Below the pieces are notes generated by a model. That model worked only from the letters and a program-made list of their open reading frames with translations. It was not told the DNA's origin and did no database searches. Positions 20,239 to 29,864 of a DNA stretch of 38,374 nucleotides are shown here, one piece after another. The stretch's first letter is position 1. Each line of letters begins with the position of its first letter. Made by a program: the position numbers and the translations under genes. The DNA is from Candidatus Desulfatibia vada (GTDB taxonomy: Bacteria; Desulfobacterota; Desulfobacteria; Desulfobacterales; UBA11574), in the NCBI GenBank assembly GCA_014383215.1, contig JACNIG010000208.1, positions 1 to 38,374 of the forward strand, written 5' to 3'.

Positions 20239-21705
20239 ATGAGCAGCAAAATCCTTATCAATGCCGTAGATCCTGAAGAATGCAGGATTGCAAAAGTTAA
20301 AGACAATAAGCTGGAAGAATTTCAAATCGAAAGCGCCGCTAAGGAAATTATCCATGGTAATGTTTACAAAGCGATTATTTCCCGGATTGAACCGAGTCTT
20401 CAAGCTGTTTTTGTGGACTACGGAGCAGAGCGACACGGCTTCTTGCAGCAGCACGAAATTCACAGTGACTATTTTTTAGACAGCCCCACCGGAAAACAGT
20501 CTAAGTCTATTAATAGTATTGTCAAACGCGGACAGGAACTCCTTGTGCAGGTCAGCAAAGATCCTTTCATGAAAAAGGGAGCTATGCTGACGACTTACAT
20601 ATCACTGCCGGGAAGATACGTTGTCCTAATGCCGGGAAGCCACAGCCGGGGTATTTCACGCAAAATAGAGGATGAAAATGAGCGTAAACGTCTCAAGGAT
20701 ATCGTCGGCACACTCAAAATACCGGAAGGATACGGTCTAATCGTCCGTACGGTCGGGGTAAACTGTACCAAAACACACCTGACCAAGGACCTGAGCTACC
20801 TTTTAAGGCTGTGGGAAAACGTCAAGAATAATGTAATACAGCAGAAAGCCCCCGCCCTTCTATACAAAGAGCAGAACCTGGCTTTAAGATCCATACGCGA
20901 CTATTTTACAACGGATGTATCTGAAATTCTCATAGATGATGCTGCTGTATATAACGATGTTAAATACTTTGTTAAAATAATTTCTCCCAAGCATACCAAA
21001 ATAGTTAAACTCTTTAAGGGATCCAAACCGATATTTACTAAACACCAGCTTGAGAGTCAGATTGAATCAATCTATGAAAGTAAGGTTACACTGAAATCCG
21101 GCGGTTATATTGTAATTGAGCAAACTGAAGCTCTGGTCTCTATTGATGTCAATTCGGGAAAAGCAACCCAGAAAAAATCCATAGAGCTGACAGCATTACA
21201 GACCAACATAGAAGCTGCCGAAGAGGTTGCCCGCCAATTGCGGCTTAGAGACCTGGGAGGCCTGATCGTCATTGATTTCATCGACATGAGAGATTCGAAA
21301 CACAGATCAGAAACTGAAAGGACTCTCAAGGCTTTTGTAAAGTCGGACAAGGCCAAAACAAATATCGGCCGGATTTCTAAATTCGGCTTGATGGAAATGT
21401 CAAGGCAGCGCATACGGCCGTCGATCGAATACGGCAGCTTTGAATCCTGCCGCCATTGCCAAGGCAAGGGACTGGTTCCTTCGACCGAAACCCTGGTGCT
21501 AAGTTTCTTCCGTCAACTTCGACTTGAAACCTTGAAAGCAGATATTTCAAGCGTAAAAGGGGTCGTTCCATCAGAAGTCGCAGAATATCTTTTAAACAAA
21601 AAGCGCCGGGAGATTCTCGATCTGGAGGAAAGACGAAATCTTTCCATCACCATCGAAGGAGACAGTACTATGGACCCGGGAAAGAATAAGATTATTTGCC
21701 ATTAG
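20239..21705 (+). CDS. rng: Ribonuclease G/E family
   Basis: 488 aa; GNVYKAIISRIEPSLQAVFVDYGAERHGFL S1 domain, VSIDVNSGKAT, LGGLIVIDFIDM, CRHCQGKG. Confidence 0.94.
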   Translation: MSSKILINAVDPEECRIAKVKDNKLEEFQIESAAKEIIHGNVYKAIISRIEPSLQAVFVDYGAERHGFLQQHEIHSDYFLDSPTGKQSKSINSIVKRGQELLVQVSKDPFMKKGAMLTTYISLPGRYVVLMPGSHSRGISRKIEDENERKRLKDIVGTLKIPEGYGLIVRTVGVNCTKTHLTKDLSYLLRLWENVKNNVIQQKAPALLYKEQNLALRSIRDYFTTDVSEILIDDAAVYNDVKYFVKIISPKHTKIVKLFKGSKPIFTKHQLESQIESIYESKVTLKSGGYIVIEQTEALVSIDVNSGKATQKKSIELTALQTNIEAAEEVARQLRLRDLGGLIVIDFIDMRDSKHRSETERTLKAFVKSDKAKTNIGRISKFGLMEMSRQRIRPSIEYGSFESCRHCQGKGLVPSTETLVLSFFRQLRLETLKADISSVKGVVPSEVAEYLLNKKRREILDLEERRNLSITIEGDSTMDPGKNKIICH

Positions 21706-21773
21706 TCGTCAGTGTTGCGCAGTGGGGAGCAGTCCGGTAAAAATAAACATGTCCGGTTGACACCTAAGCAACA

Positions 21774-22580
21774 TTGCTGTATCGGTGTGACAACTTAAAA
21801 AAAATAGGAAAAAATATGCCGAAAAATAATAATTCAGGTAATACCAGTAAGTCCTTGATAATCGTTATCATAATTGTCATTATAGGAGCCGCTCTTATCG
21901 GATATATGCTCTGGTCCCAAAAAGATGCAGGGCCTGTTGCCCCCCCAATCCCTAAAAAAATTCTTGCGCCTATAAAACCCCAGACGGTAATTGACTACAA
22001 CGAGCTCAATAAAGATCAAAAATTAAAGGAGCTTATGCAGGAGCGCAAGGCTAAATACGGTCTTAAAAAAGGAATCGATATAATTACAAAATCAGATGAA
22101 TCCGTCAAAGTCGGCGAATCAACGGTTCCCATGCAGGAAATTCTGGATGAAATCCGGCTTAAACTCGGTGATATAATCGAAAAAGACCTCAAATCAGGCC
22201 GCACAGGTTCAGGCAGAGGCACAAAGGAATTTGGAATATATGTGGTTCAGCCGGGGGATAATATCTGGAACATTCATTTTAAGTTTCTCAAAGACTATTT
22301 TGACCATAAAGGTGTGGTTCTCTCACCACGTTCCGATGAACCCAGCCAGGCAGGCCAAAGCTCCGGTGTCGGTAAACTTCTAAAATTTTCCGAAAACACC
22401 GTTCAAATATACAACATCAAAGAACATAAGCTTGATATCGATCTGCATCTAATCATCCCCTTGAACAAAATCGTTGTTTATAATATGGAACGGATTTTTG
22501 CACTGCTGGATCTCGTCGACTACGCAAAGGTCAATCGCATCCAGTTTGATGGTGAAACACTCTGGATACCGGCAGAGTAA
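21774..22580 (+). CDS. Membrane-anchored protein with LysM-like segment, function unknown
   Basis: TM segment SLIIVIIIVIIGAALIGYMLW; GIYVVQPGDNIWNIHFKFLKDYF resembles LysM. A likely start is the internal ATG at MPKNNNSGN (21816). Confidence 0.6.
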   Translation: MLYRCDNLKKIGKNMPKNNNSGNTSKSLIIVIIIVIIGAALIGYMLWSQKDAGPVAPPIPKKILAPIKPQTVIDYNELNKDQKLKELMQERKAKYGLKKGIDIITKSDESVKVGESTVPMQEILDEIRLKLGDIIEKDLKSGRTGSGRGTKEFGIYVVQPGDNIWNIHFKFLKDYFDHKGVVLSPRSDEPSQAGQSSGVGKLLKFSENTVQIYNIKEHKLDIDLHLIIPLNKIVVYNMERIFALLDLVDYAKVNRIQFDGETLWIPAE

Positions 22581-22608
22581 CGAATCCCCCGCCATGCGGG
22601 ATTTTCAA

Positions 22609-22907
22609 CGGGCTCAGAGGACCCGGCTTTGGTTTACCTCTGGAAGGGGTTAATGTTACAGTACATATAAATGCCTAAAGTGACCTAAAGTTTGAAGTGC
22701 CTAAAGCCTGCCCTGGCGCGCGGCCCCTCATTCAAAAGTATACCTTTTGAAGTTGTTGCAGAATACACATAAGCTAAAAAGTACAGAGCCAGTTCTGGGC
22801 CAGGGTTATGGTGTCGCTTCGCTCCATCTATTCATATAAAATTGACAGAATACCTTAACTTTAGTTCACTTTAGCTCACTTCAAACTTAAGGCACTTTTA
22901 AAGGAGG
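22609..22907 (+). repeat. Family A element copy A2 (CTAAAGT-unit arms)
   Basis: Contains gcctaaagtgacctaaagtttgaagtgcctaaagc ... ttgacagaataccttaactttagttcactttagctcacttcaaac; aligns with A3 and A4 and, inverted, with A1. Confidence 0.85.
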
Positions 22908-22914
22908 TTTAATC

Positions 22915-23286
22915 TTGACAAGTATCGCGTATGCAATGGGCCAGGGCGGAGCACTAGGCGGGCAGCAGGCCGGTGGGTTTTCCTCGTTTATACCCCTAAT
23001 CCTGATGTTCGTTATTTTTTATTTTCTACTGATCCGGCCCCAGCAGAAAAAGTCTAAAGAACACCGCGAAATGATCTCGAATATTAAACAAGGCGACCGT
23101 ATTGTTACCAGCGGCGGCATCCATGGCCGTGTTACTGCCGTGGGTGAAACCACGATGACATTGGAGATCGCTGATAAGGTCCGCGTCAAGCTGGCCCGCG
23201 GCAACGTTGCCGCTTTGGTCGCGTCTGCTTCTTCACAGGTCCAGAAATCAAAAAGCAGCAAAAAGGGTTCGGAAAAATCAAAATAG
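22915..23286 (+). CDS. yajC: Sec translocon accessory subunit YajC
   Basis: 123 aa, TTG start, SD AAAGGAGG; FVIFYFLLIRPQQKKSKEHREMISNIKQGDRIVTSGGIHGRV. Confidence 0.95.
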   Translation: MTSIAYAMGQGGALGGQQAGGFSSFIPLILMFVIFYFLLIRPQQKKSKEHREMISNIKQGDRIVTSGGIHGRVTAVGETTMTLEIADKVRVKLARGNVAALVASASSQVQKSKSSKKGSEKSK

Positions 23287-23360
23287 CCCCAATTAATTTG
23301 TTAATTTGATAATTTAACAAATTTTGTGGGGCTTTCATCTGCTAAGAAAAGGAAGGATCA

Positions 23361-24938
23361 TTGAAAAATATTTCATGGCGATTGGTTGCCGTTGTTGTGA
23401 TTATAGTCGCAGCAATTATCTACGTTCTCCCCACCATAAAGCCGACCTTGTGGCCCCACAAAAAGATCAACCTGGGACTGGATCTTCAGGGCGGCATGCA
23501 CCTGGTGCTTGAAGTCGATACCGAAAAAGCCGTGGAGAGTACTGTTGAACGTATCAGCCAGGAACTCCGCAGCCTCATGAAAAAAGAGCGCATCAGGCAT
23601 AGCGGTATAAAACGGATTGAAGGCAGCCGGATAGTGGTCAGGTTGCAAGACCAAAAAAATGTAGACGATTTTGAAAAGCTGCTTGATAAGGAATTCGAGG
23701 GTCTGCGCATTCTTTCGAAATTAACTGAAGACGAAATTTTTACCGTGATCATGGATCTTCCTGCAAAGGAAAGCGATCAAATCAAAAAACTGGCAACGGA
23801 ACAGGCTCTTGAAACTATCAGAAACCGGATTGACCAGTTTGGCGTCAGTGAACCTGATATTCGCCTGCAGGGCGAAAATCGCATACTAATACAACTTCCC
23901 GGAATCAGAGATACTCAAAGGGCCAAGGAGCTTATCGGCAGGACAGCCCTTTTAGAATTTAAACTGCTGGATGAAACCCATGATCTCAACGCCGCCCTGC
24001 AAGGCAATGTTCCGCCGGGCAGCGAAATTCTCTATGCAACCAAAAAAGAGACCGAAACCAATCGTGAGACCAAAATACCCTACCTGGTAAAAAAGCAGAC
24101 CCAGTTAACCGGAGCACATCTTACCGATGCCAGAGTTCAGATCGACTCCCAGTATAATGAACCGTATGTTTCCATTACTTTTGACAAAAAAGGGGGCCGG
24201 GACTTTGCCAGAATAACAGAAGAAAATGTAAAAAAACGCCTCGCCATTGTACTTGATAAAAACGTTTATTCGGCACCGGTTATTCAGGAAAAAATCACCG
24301 GGGGACAGGCCCGGATTACAGGCAGCTTCTCCACAGACGAAGCCCACGATCTTGCCATAATCCTGCGGGCAGGAGCTCTCCCGGCCCCGGTCAATATCCT
24401 TGAGGAAAGAACCGTCGGCCCTTCTCTGGGATCTGATTCCATCAGGAAAGGTCTTTTCTCTATGTGCGTCGGCGGTATCCTCGTCATTATGTTTATGGTT
24501 ATATATTATAAGGGCTCCGGACTGATTGCAGACTTTGCCCTGATACTTAATATTCTTCTGATAGCCGGAGGTTTGGCCGCTTTGCAGGCCACGCTGACAC
24601 TGCCGGGCATCGCCGGCATTATCCTTACCATCGGTATGGCCGTGGATGCCAATGTTCTTATATTCGAGCGTATCAGGGAAGAGATGAGCCTGGGCAAGAC
24701 ACCCCGGGCAGCCGTCGATGCCGGTTACGACAGGGCCACGCTTACCATCCTCGATGCCAACGTCACAACGCTGATTGCCGCGCTGGTGCTGTTCCAGTTC
24801 GGAACCGGCCCTGTAAAAGGATTTGCCGTCACACTGAGCCTGGGGGTGATCTCCAGCCTGTTTACAGCCCTTATCTTGTCACGGCTTATCTTCGATTATT
24901 TCTTGATAATACGCAAAACCAAACACTTAAGCATCTAA
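23361..24938 (+). CDS. secD: Protein translocase subunit SecD
   Basis: 525 aa; LGLDLQGGMHLVLEVD, GMAVDANVLIFERIREE. Confidence 0.97.
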   Translation: MKNISWRLVAVVVIIVAAIIYVLPTIKPTLWPHKKINLGLDLQGGMHLVLEVDTEKAVESTVERISQELRSLMKKERIRHSGIKRIEGSRIVVRLQDQKNVDDFEKLLDKEFEGLRILSKLTEDEIFTVIMDLPAKESDQIKKLATEQALETIRNRIDQFGVSEPDIRLQGENRILIQLPGIRDTQRAKELIGRTALLEFKLLDETHDLNAALQGNVPPGSEILYATKKETETNRETKIPYLVKKQTQLTGAHLTDARVQIDSQYNEPYVSITFDKKGGRDFARITEENVKKRLAIVLDKNVYSAPVIQEKITGGQARITGSFSTDEAHDLAIILRAGALPAPVNILEERTVGPSLGSDSIRKGLFSMCVGGILVIMFMVIYYKGSGLIADFALILNILLIAGGLAALQATLTLPGIAGIILTIGMAVDANVLIFERIREEMSLGKTPRAAVDAGYDRATLTILDANVTTLIAALVLFQFGTGPVKGFAVTLSLGVISSLFTALILSRLIFDYFLIIRKTKHLSI

Positions 24939-24956
24939 ATCATAAGGACCCAATCT

Positions 24957-25997
24957 ATGCGAATAATAAAGTCTGATATAAATATAGATTTTATCGGTAA
25001 TACTAAAATAGCTTTCACGGTATCCGTGGCAATGATACTTGTCAGCATCCTATCTCTTTTTATACACAAAGGACCCCGATACGGCATCGACTTTGCCGGC
25101 GGAACGCTGATACAGGTGAAATTTCTTGAACCGGTAAATATCAAAGATATAAAATCGGGCCTGGCAGCCATAGACATGGGATCTTCAACGGTGCAACTCT
25201 TCGGCGATCAGCAAGAGAATGAATACCTTATCCGGACCGACATATCAGCGGCAACCTCACAGGGATTTTCCCTCAAAGTGCAAGATGCTTTGAAATCGTC
25301 TATTGGCAAAGATGCGGAGATCCGTCGAGTAGAAATGGTTGGACCCCAGGTGGGTGAGGACCTGCGTGAAAAAGCCTTATTCGCCATGTTTTATGCCCTG
25401 CTTTTCATTACTATCTATATATCCGGTCGTTTTGAGTTAAAGTGGATGTTAAGCGCGGTCATGGCCGCAGCACTTGTGGGGGCCGTCTATCTGCTCTCTA
25501 TTTTTAATGTCAGCGTCCCAATTTTAATGGCCGCAGCACTTATCGTCACCTTGTTACTTTTTTGGTTTCTCGATTTGAAATACGCCATGGGTGCGATTGT
25601 AGCCCTTATCCATGACGTCACCATTACTATCGGTATATTTTCGATTTTTAACAAGGAATTTACCCTGCCGATTATCGCGGCGCTTCTCACCATCATCGGG
25701 TACTCACTGAATGATACGATAATTGTTTTTGACAGAATCAGGGAAAATTTGAGAAAACATCACCGCAATCCTCTCGATTTCATTATTAACAAAAGTATAA
25801 ACGAGACGCTCAGCAGGACCATACTGACGTCTGTGACCACCCTCATTGTGGTTTTAGCCCTGTTTGTCCTGGGAGGCGGAATCATCCACGATTTCGCATT
25901 TGCATTGATTGTGGGTGTCCTGGTCGGTACCTACTCATCAATCTACGTTGCAAGCCCTATTCTCCTTGCCCGGCAGGTACACGGAAAGAAAAAATAA
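24957..25997 (+). CDS. secF: Protein translocase subunit SecF
   Basis: 346 aa; YGIDFAGGTLIQVKF, GYSLNDTIIVFDRIREN. Confidence 0.97.
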   Translation: MRIIKSDINIDFIGNTKIAFTVSVAMILVSILSLFIHKGPRYGIDFAGGTLIQVKFLEPVNIKDIKSGLAAIDMGSSTVQLFGDQQENEYLIRTDISAATSQGFSLKVQDALKSSIGKDAEIRRVEMVGPQVGEDLREKALFAMFYALLFITIYISGRFELKWMLSAVMAAALVGAVYLLSIFNVSVPILMAAALIVTLLLFWFLDLKYAMGAIVALIHDVTITIGIFSIFNKEFTLPIIAALLTIIGYSLNDTIIVFDRIRENLRKHHRNPLDFIINKSINETLSRTILTSVTTLIVVLALFVLGGGIIHDFAFALIVGVLVGTYSSIYVASPILLARQVHGKKK

Positions 25998-26019
25998 TAA
26001 AATCGCTACGCGATTTTAT
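25997..26019. repeat. Palindromic motif ATAAAATCGC-tac-GCGATTTTAT (family D copy 2)
   Basis: 10-bp perfect arms; begins on the last base of the secF stop codon. Confidence 0.85.
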
Positions 26020-26048
26020 ACAATGACCATTTTTTTAAGTGCGTCTTG

Positions 26049-27158
26049 ATGGAACATCTACTACCATGGTTTAAACTCAAAAGTGCTCCTGGAATCGGGA
26101 ACCATCTATTCAAACGGCTGATAGACCGCTTTCACACACCGCAGCGTGTTTTTGAGGCATCCTTGGAGGATCTGTTTGAAGTCCAAGGCATGACTGCGCG
26201 TCTTGTATCGTCGATCAAAGGCCACAGAATGCCTGAGACGGTCAAAAAGGAGATCGACCTGGTAGTTCAAAAAGGTTATGACATCATCACCATGGCGGAT
26301 AATAATTACCCGCCCTTGCTGCTGCAAATACCGGATCCGCCTCCTTTTTTATATGTTTACGGCCGTCTTGACGAACGCATTGAAAACATTGCCGTGGTCG
26401 GCTCCAGGAATGCAACAAGTTATGGCATTTCAACGACAAATCGGTTGTGCCGGGATCTGGCTGCCCTCAATTTTAAAATTATCAGCGGCATGGCCAAAGG
26501 GATTGATACGGCCGCCCACAAAGGCGCACTTTCGAGCAAAGGTAAAACTATCGCCGTTCTTGGAAGCGGCCTCGAAAGAGTCTACCCGGCAGACAATCTA
26601 AAGCTTTTTCATCAAATCGCAGCAAACGGCGCCGTCATTTCGGAATTTCCTCTAAAGACAGAGCCTGAGGCCCATAACTTTCCCAGACGCAACCGAATTA
26701 TCAGCGGAATTTCCCTGGGAACCGTTGTTGTGGAAGCAACCAAAAAGAGCGGGGCACTCATTACGGCTCGGCTTGCCGCCGAACAAAACAGGGAAGTATT
26801 TGCCATACCGGGAAGCATTCACTCCTTTAAGAGTATGGGGACCCACACCCTCATTAAAGAGGGTGCCAAACTGGTTGAACGCGCCCAGGACATCATCGAA
26901 GAACTTCCGGCAACAGTCAAAGCGCCTGATGAAAAAGATCAGCCGGCCCCCGGGGAAAACAAACCGGAACAGCCTTTGCTTTCATCAGAGGAATCATTGG
27001 TGTATAAAACCCTTGAGCCCTACCCTGTGCACATCGATGAGCTTGTCAGAAAGCTTTCCATAGAACCTGGAAAACTTTCGAGTATATTGCTGCACCTCGA
27101 ACTTAAGGGCATTGTGCAACAGGCACCAGGCAAACTCTTTTCCGTCGCTGAATGCTGA
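26049..27158 (+). CDS. dprA: DNA-processing protein DprA
   Basis: VVGSRNATSYGISTTNRL, SGMAKGIDTAAHKGAL, VLGSGLERVYP, FPRRNRIISGIS. ATG at 26049 preferred over the track's TTG at 26046. Confidence 0.95.
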   Translation: MEHLLPWFKLKSAPGIGNHLFKRLIDRFHTPQRVFEASLEDLFEVQGMTARLVSSIKGHRMPETVKKEIDLVVQKGYDIITMADNNYPPLLLQIPDPPPFLYVYGRLDERIENIAVVGSRNATSYGISTTNRLCRDLAALNFKIISGMAKGIDTAAHKGALSSKGKTIAVLGSGLERVYPADNLKLFHQIAANGAVISEFPLKTEPEAHNFPRRNRIISGISLGTVVVEATKKSGALITARLAAEQNREVFAIPGSIHSFKSMGTHTLIKEGAKLVERAQDIIEELPATVKAPDEKDQPAPGENKPEQPLLSSEESLVYKTLEPYPVHIDELVRKLSIEPGKLSSILLHLELKGIVQQAPGKLFSVAEC

Positions 27159-27323
27159 TAGTTTAATATTATTTTGGAATTTGCTTGTCCGCCGTCTTTT
27201 TTGTGGGATGCTTGGAATTTGGGATTTCATAGATTCTGTGAACGGTTATAAAAAATTAAATAGTTTACTTTTAAAGAAACCAACTTATATTCAAGACTTA
27301 AAAAAGTTGAAACGAGGGAAATT

Positions 27324-29600
27324 GTGACAAAACCTTTAGTCGTCGTAGAATCACCTACCAAAATTAGAACCCTGAAAAAATATCTCGGCAACAGTTACAA
27401 CATAGCTGCAACCGTTGGGCATATAAAGGATCTTCCCCCCAAAGAAATCGGTATCGACATTGAAGAAGGATTCAAGCCAAAATATACTTACATTACCGGC
27501 AAACAAAAAGTGATCCGGTCTTTAAAAAAAGCTGCCGGCGACAGCGTGGATATTTACCTTGCTCCCGACCCGGACAGAGAGGGTGAAGCTATCGCTTGGC
27601 ACACGGCCGAAATCCTCAAGAAAAAAGGGCGAAGATTTCACCGTGTCCTTTTTCATGAGCTTACCAAAAATGCCGTCAATGAAGCCATCGAATCTCCGCA
27701 AAAACTTCACCGCCATAAGTATGAAGCCCAGCAGGCCCGCAGGATACTGGACAGGCTTGTCGGCTACCAGATCTCACCCCTGCTGTGGCGCAAAGTAAAA
27801 GGCGGCCTCAGCGCGGGCCGGGTACAATCGGTTACTGTGCGCATTATCTGTGATAGAGAGCGTGCCATACAGGCTTTTGAGCCTGAGGAGTACTGGTCCA
27901 TAACCGCACACCTTGAAGACAACACACCTCCGCCGTTTACGGCAAAACTGGCCAAAAAAAGCGGCAAAAAGATCAAAATTGCCGATGAAAAGGCATCGAA
28001 TGCCATTCTCGAGGCTCTGGACGCAGAAAAGTATGTAGTCGATAAAGTAACAAAAAAGACTAAAAAACGGAACCCTTTACCTCCATTTGTCACCAGTACT
28101 CTTCAACAGGAAGCTATCCACAAACTCAGATTTTCTGCCAAAAAGACCATGGTTGTGGCGCAGCAGCTTTACGAAGGTATTGATCTTGGACCCGGTGAAC
28201 CTGAAGGTCTTATCACCTATATGCGTACCGATTCCACCAGGATCTCAAATGAGGCTGCCGGCGAGGCCCTCCAACTTATCCGGGAACAATTCGGTCAAGA
28301 TTATGTTTTAGACAAGCCCAGGTTTTTTAAAAACCGTAAAAAAGTTCAAGATGCCCATGAGGCCATTCGGCCGACATCCGTCTATAATACCCCGGACAAA
28401 ATAGCTCCGTTTCTATCCAAAGATCAGCTGGACTTATACCGCCTGATCTGGCAGCGCTTTGTGGCTTCCCAAATGAAACCCGCCATAATAAATCAGAATT
28501 CCATATCGATCAAAGCCGGTCCCTATCTGTTTACTGCCAGCGGATCATCGGTTCAATTTCCAGGCTTTATGACTCTTTATCTATCAGCCGACGCTGAAAT
28601 CGAAAAAGAGAGTCAAAATAAAAAAGAGCAGCTCCCCCAGCTCGTCGAAGGTATGGTTTTGAAACTCAACAAAATAGAACCGAAACAACATTTTACAATG
28701 CCGCCGCCAAGGTTTTCCGAGGCATCTTTAGTCAAAGAATTAGAAGAAAACGGGATCGGTCGTCCCAGCACCTATGCCGCCATCCTTTCAACCATCAGAG
28801 AAAAAGGGTATGTGGATCTGGTTAAAAGATATTTCAGGCCAAGCGAACTGGGATTTATCGTTAACGACCTTTTGGTGCAAAGCTTTCCTGATGTTCTTGA
28901 TGTCGAATTTACAGCCAAGATGGAGAACGATCTGGACCGCATAGAAACTGCAGAAGTCGATTCTTTAGAAATCCTCACCCGTTTCTACAGCCCTTTTAAA
29001 ATAGAACTTGATGCAGCTGCCGAAGGGATGCTCAGTTTAAAAGGCGTTGGTCTGTCCACGGGCCGTTCCTGTCCCCAATGCAACGCCAAACTCCATATTA
29101 AGGTTGGGAAAAACGGGCATTTCCTCGGATGCAACGGGTACCCTGAATGCAAATATACCAGGAACTACACCCGCGATGAAAAAGGCAAGATTCATCCCAT
29201 AGAACCTTTGGTTGAAGAAGTTTCGGACAAGTTTTGTGATAAATGCAAACAGCCAATGGTTGTAAAACAGGGCAAGTACGGAACTTTCCTTGCCTGCAGC
29301 GGTTATCCGGAATGCAACCACACTCAATCCCTATTTTCCGATAATGCCGCCCGGGAAACCGGTGTCCACTGCCCGCAAAAAGACTGCGGCGGCAATCTTG
29401 TGCAGCGCAAATCGAAACGCGGCAAAGTTTTTTACGGCTGCAGCCGGTTTCCGGATTGCAACTTTGCAATCTGGGACAAACCAATAGCCAAAGATTGTCC
29501 CTTTTGCGGTGTCAATTTTCTGTTAGAAAAAACCACCAAAAAAGACGGGACCTCCCTTACCTGCCAGACCAAGGGTTGCGGGTTTAGAGAAAAAGCTTGA
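27324..29600 (+). CDS. topA: DNA topoisomerase I
   Basis: 758 aa, GTG start; VVESPTKIRTLKKYLG, PDPDREGEAIAWH, LITYMRTDSTRIS, C-terminal 4-Cys zinc-finger repeats. Confidence 0.97.
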   Translation: MTKPLVVVESPTKIRTLKKYLGNSYNIAATVGHIKDLPPKEIGIDIEEGFKPKYTYITGKQKVIRSLKKAAGDSVDIYLAPDPDREGEAIAWHTAEILKKKGRRFHRVLFHELTKNAVNEAIESPQKLHRHKYEAQQARRILDRLVGYQISPLLWRKVKGGLSAGRVQSVTVRIICDRERAIQAFEPEEYWSITAHLEDNTPPPFTAKLAKKSGKKIKIADEKASNAILEALDAEKYVVDKVTKKTKKRNPLPPFVTSTLQQEAIHKLRFSAKKTMVVAQQLYEGIDLGPGEPEGLITYMRTDSTRISNEAAGEALQLIREQFGQDYVLDKPRFFKNRKKVQDAHEAIRPTSVYNTPDKIAPFLSKDQLDLYRLIWQRFVASQMKPAIINQNSISIKAGPYLFTASGSSVQFPGFMTLYLSADAEIEKESQNKKEQLPQLVEGMVLKLNKIEPKQHFTMPPPRFSEASLVKELEENGIGRPSTYAAILSTIREKGYVDLVKRYFRPSELGFIVNDLLVQSFPDVLDVEFTAKMENDLDRIETAEVDSLEILTRFYSPFKIELDAAAEGMLSLKGVGLSTGRSCPQCNAKLHIKVGKNGHFLGCNGYPECKYTRNYTRDEKGKIHPIEPLVEEVSDKFCDKCKQPMVVKQGKYGTFLACSGYPECNHTQSLFSDNAARETGVHCPQKDCGGNLVQRKSKRGKVFYGCSRFPDCNFAIWDKPIAKDCPFCGVNFLLEKTTKKDGTSLTCQTKGCGFREKA

Positions 29601-29625
29601 CAATCAGAACCTTGGCTGTTAGATA
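29597..29625 (+). promoter_or_regulatory. Candidate ilvB operon promoter (TTGACA - 17 nt - TAGATA with TGN extension)
   Basis: TTGACA 29597-29602 overlapping the topA stop codon; TG-T-TAGATA ending 29625; about 30 nt before the leader ATG. The -10 hexamer matches the consensus weakly. Confidence 0.5.
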
Positions 29626-29656
29626 AGTGGATCAAAATAATACATTAGAAATTATT

Positions 29657-29758
29657 ATGAAAAATACTTCCACCACTAACAACCTTATTAGCCTTATTAT
29701 TCTCCTCGTAGTAGATGTACTTATTTGCTACGAGGCAAAGGGGTTGATAATGGTATAA
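29657..29758 (+). CDS. Candidate ilv operon leader peptide MKNTSTTNNLISLIILLVVDVLICYEAKGLIMV
   Basis: 33-codon ORF with 15 Ile/Leu/Val residues, including LISLIILLVVDVLI, directly upstream of a terminator and ilvB. No strong SD is visible. Not in the ORF track. Confidence 0.85.
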   Translation: MKNTSTTNNLISLIILLVVDVLICYEAKGLIMV

Positions 29759-29824
29759 ATTTTACCTCAAAACAAAATACAAAATCCGTTATCAGCCCTA
29801 AAAGCCGGTAGCGGATTTTTTTTT
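29704..29824 (+). promoter_or_regulatory. Transcription attenuator: pause hairpin, antiterminator and terminator set
   Basis: CCTCGTAG (29704-29711)/CTACGAGG (29728-29735); GGGTTGATAATGG (29741-29753) pairs with CCGTTATCAGCCC (29786-29798), 13 consecutive pairs with 2 G-U; terminator AAATCCGTTA (29782-29791)/TAGCGGATTT (29809-29818). Confidence 0.85.
29782..29824 (+). terminator. Rho-independent terminator of the ilvB attenuator
   Basis: 10-bp stem with one G-U followed by a 9-T tract (29816-29824), located upstream of ilvB rather than after a gene. Confidence 0.88.
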
Positions 29825-29864
29825 GGGTCTTAATAACAACTTATTCACAAAGGAAGGTACGGAA

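Noticed and set aside
20146-20463. 105-aa minus-strand ORF overlapping the rng start
   Set aside because: Mostly antisense to the conserved rng S1 region; no domain.
29823-29864. Upstream TTG start for ilvB (track ORF)
   Set aside because: It lies inside the terminator T-tract; ATG at 29865 has an SD and the conserved N-terminus MKLTGAQI.
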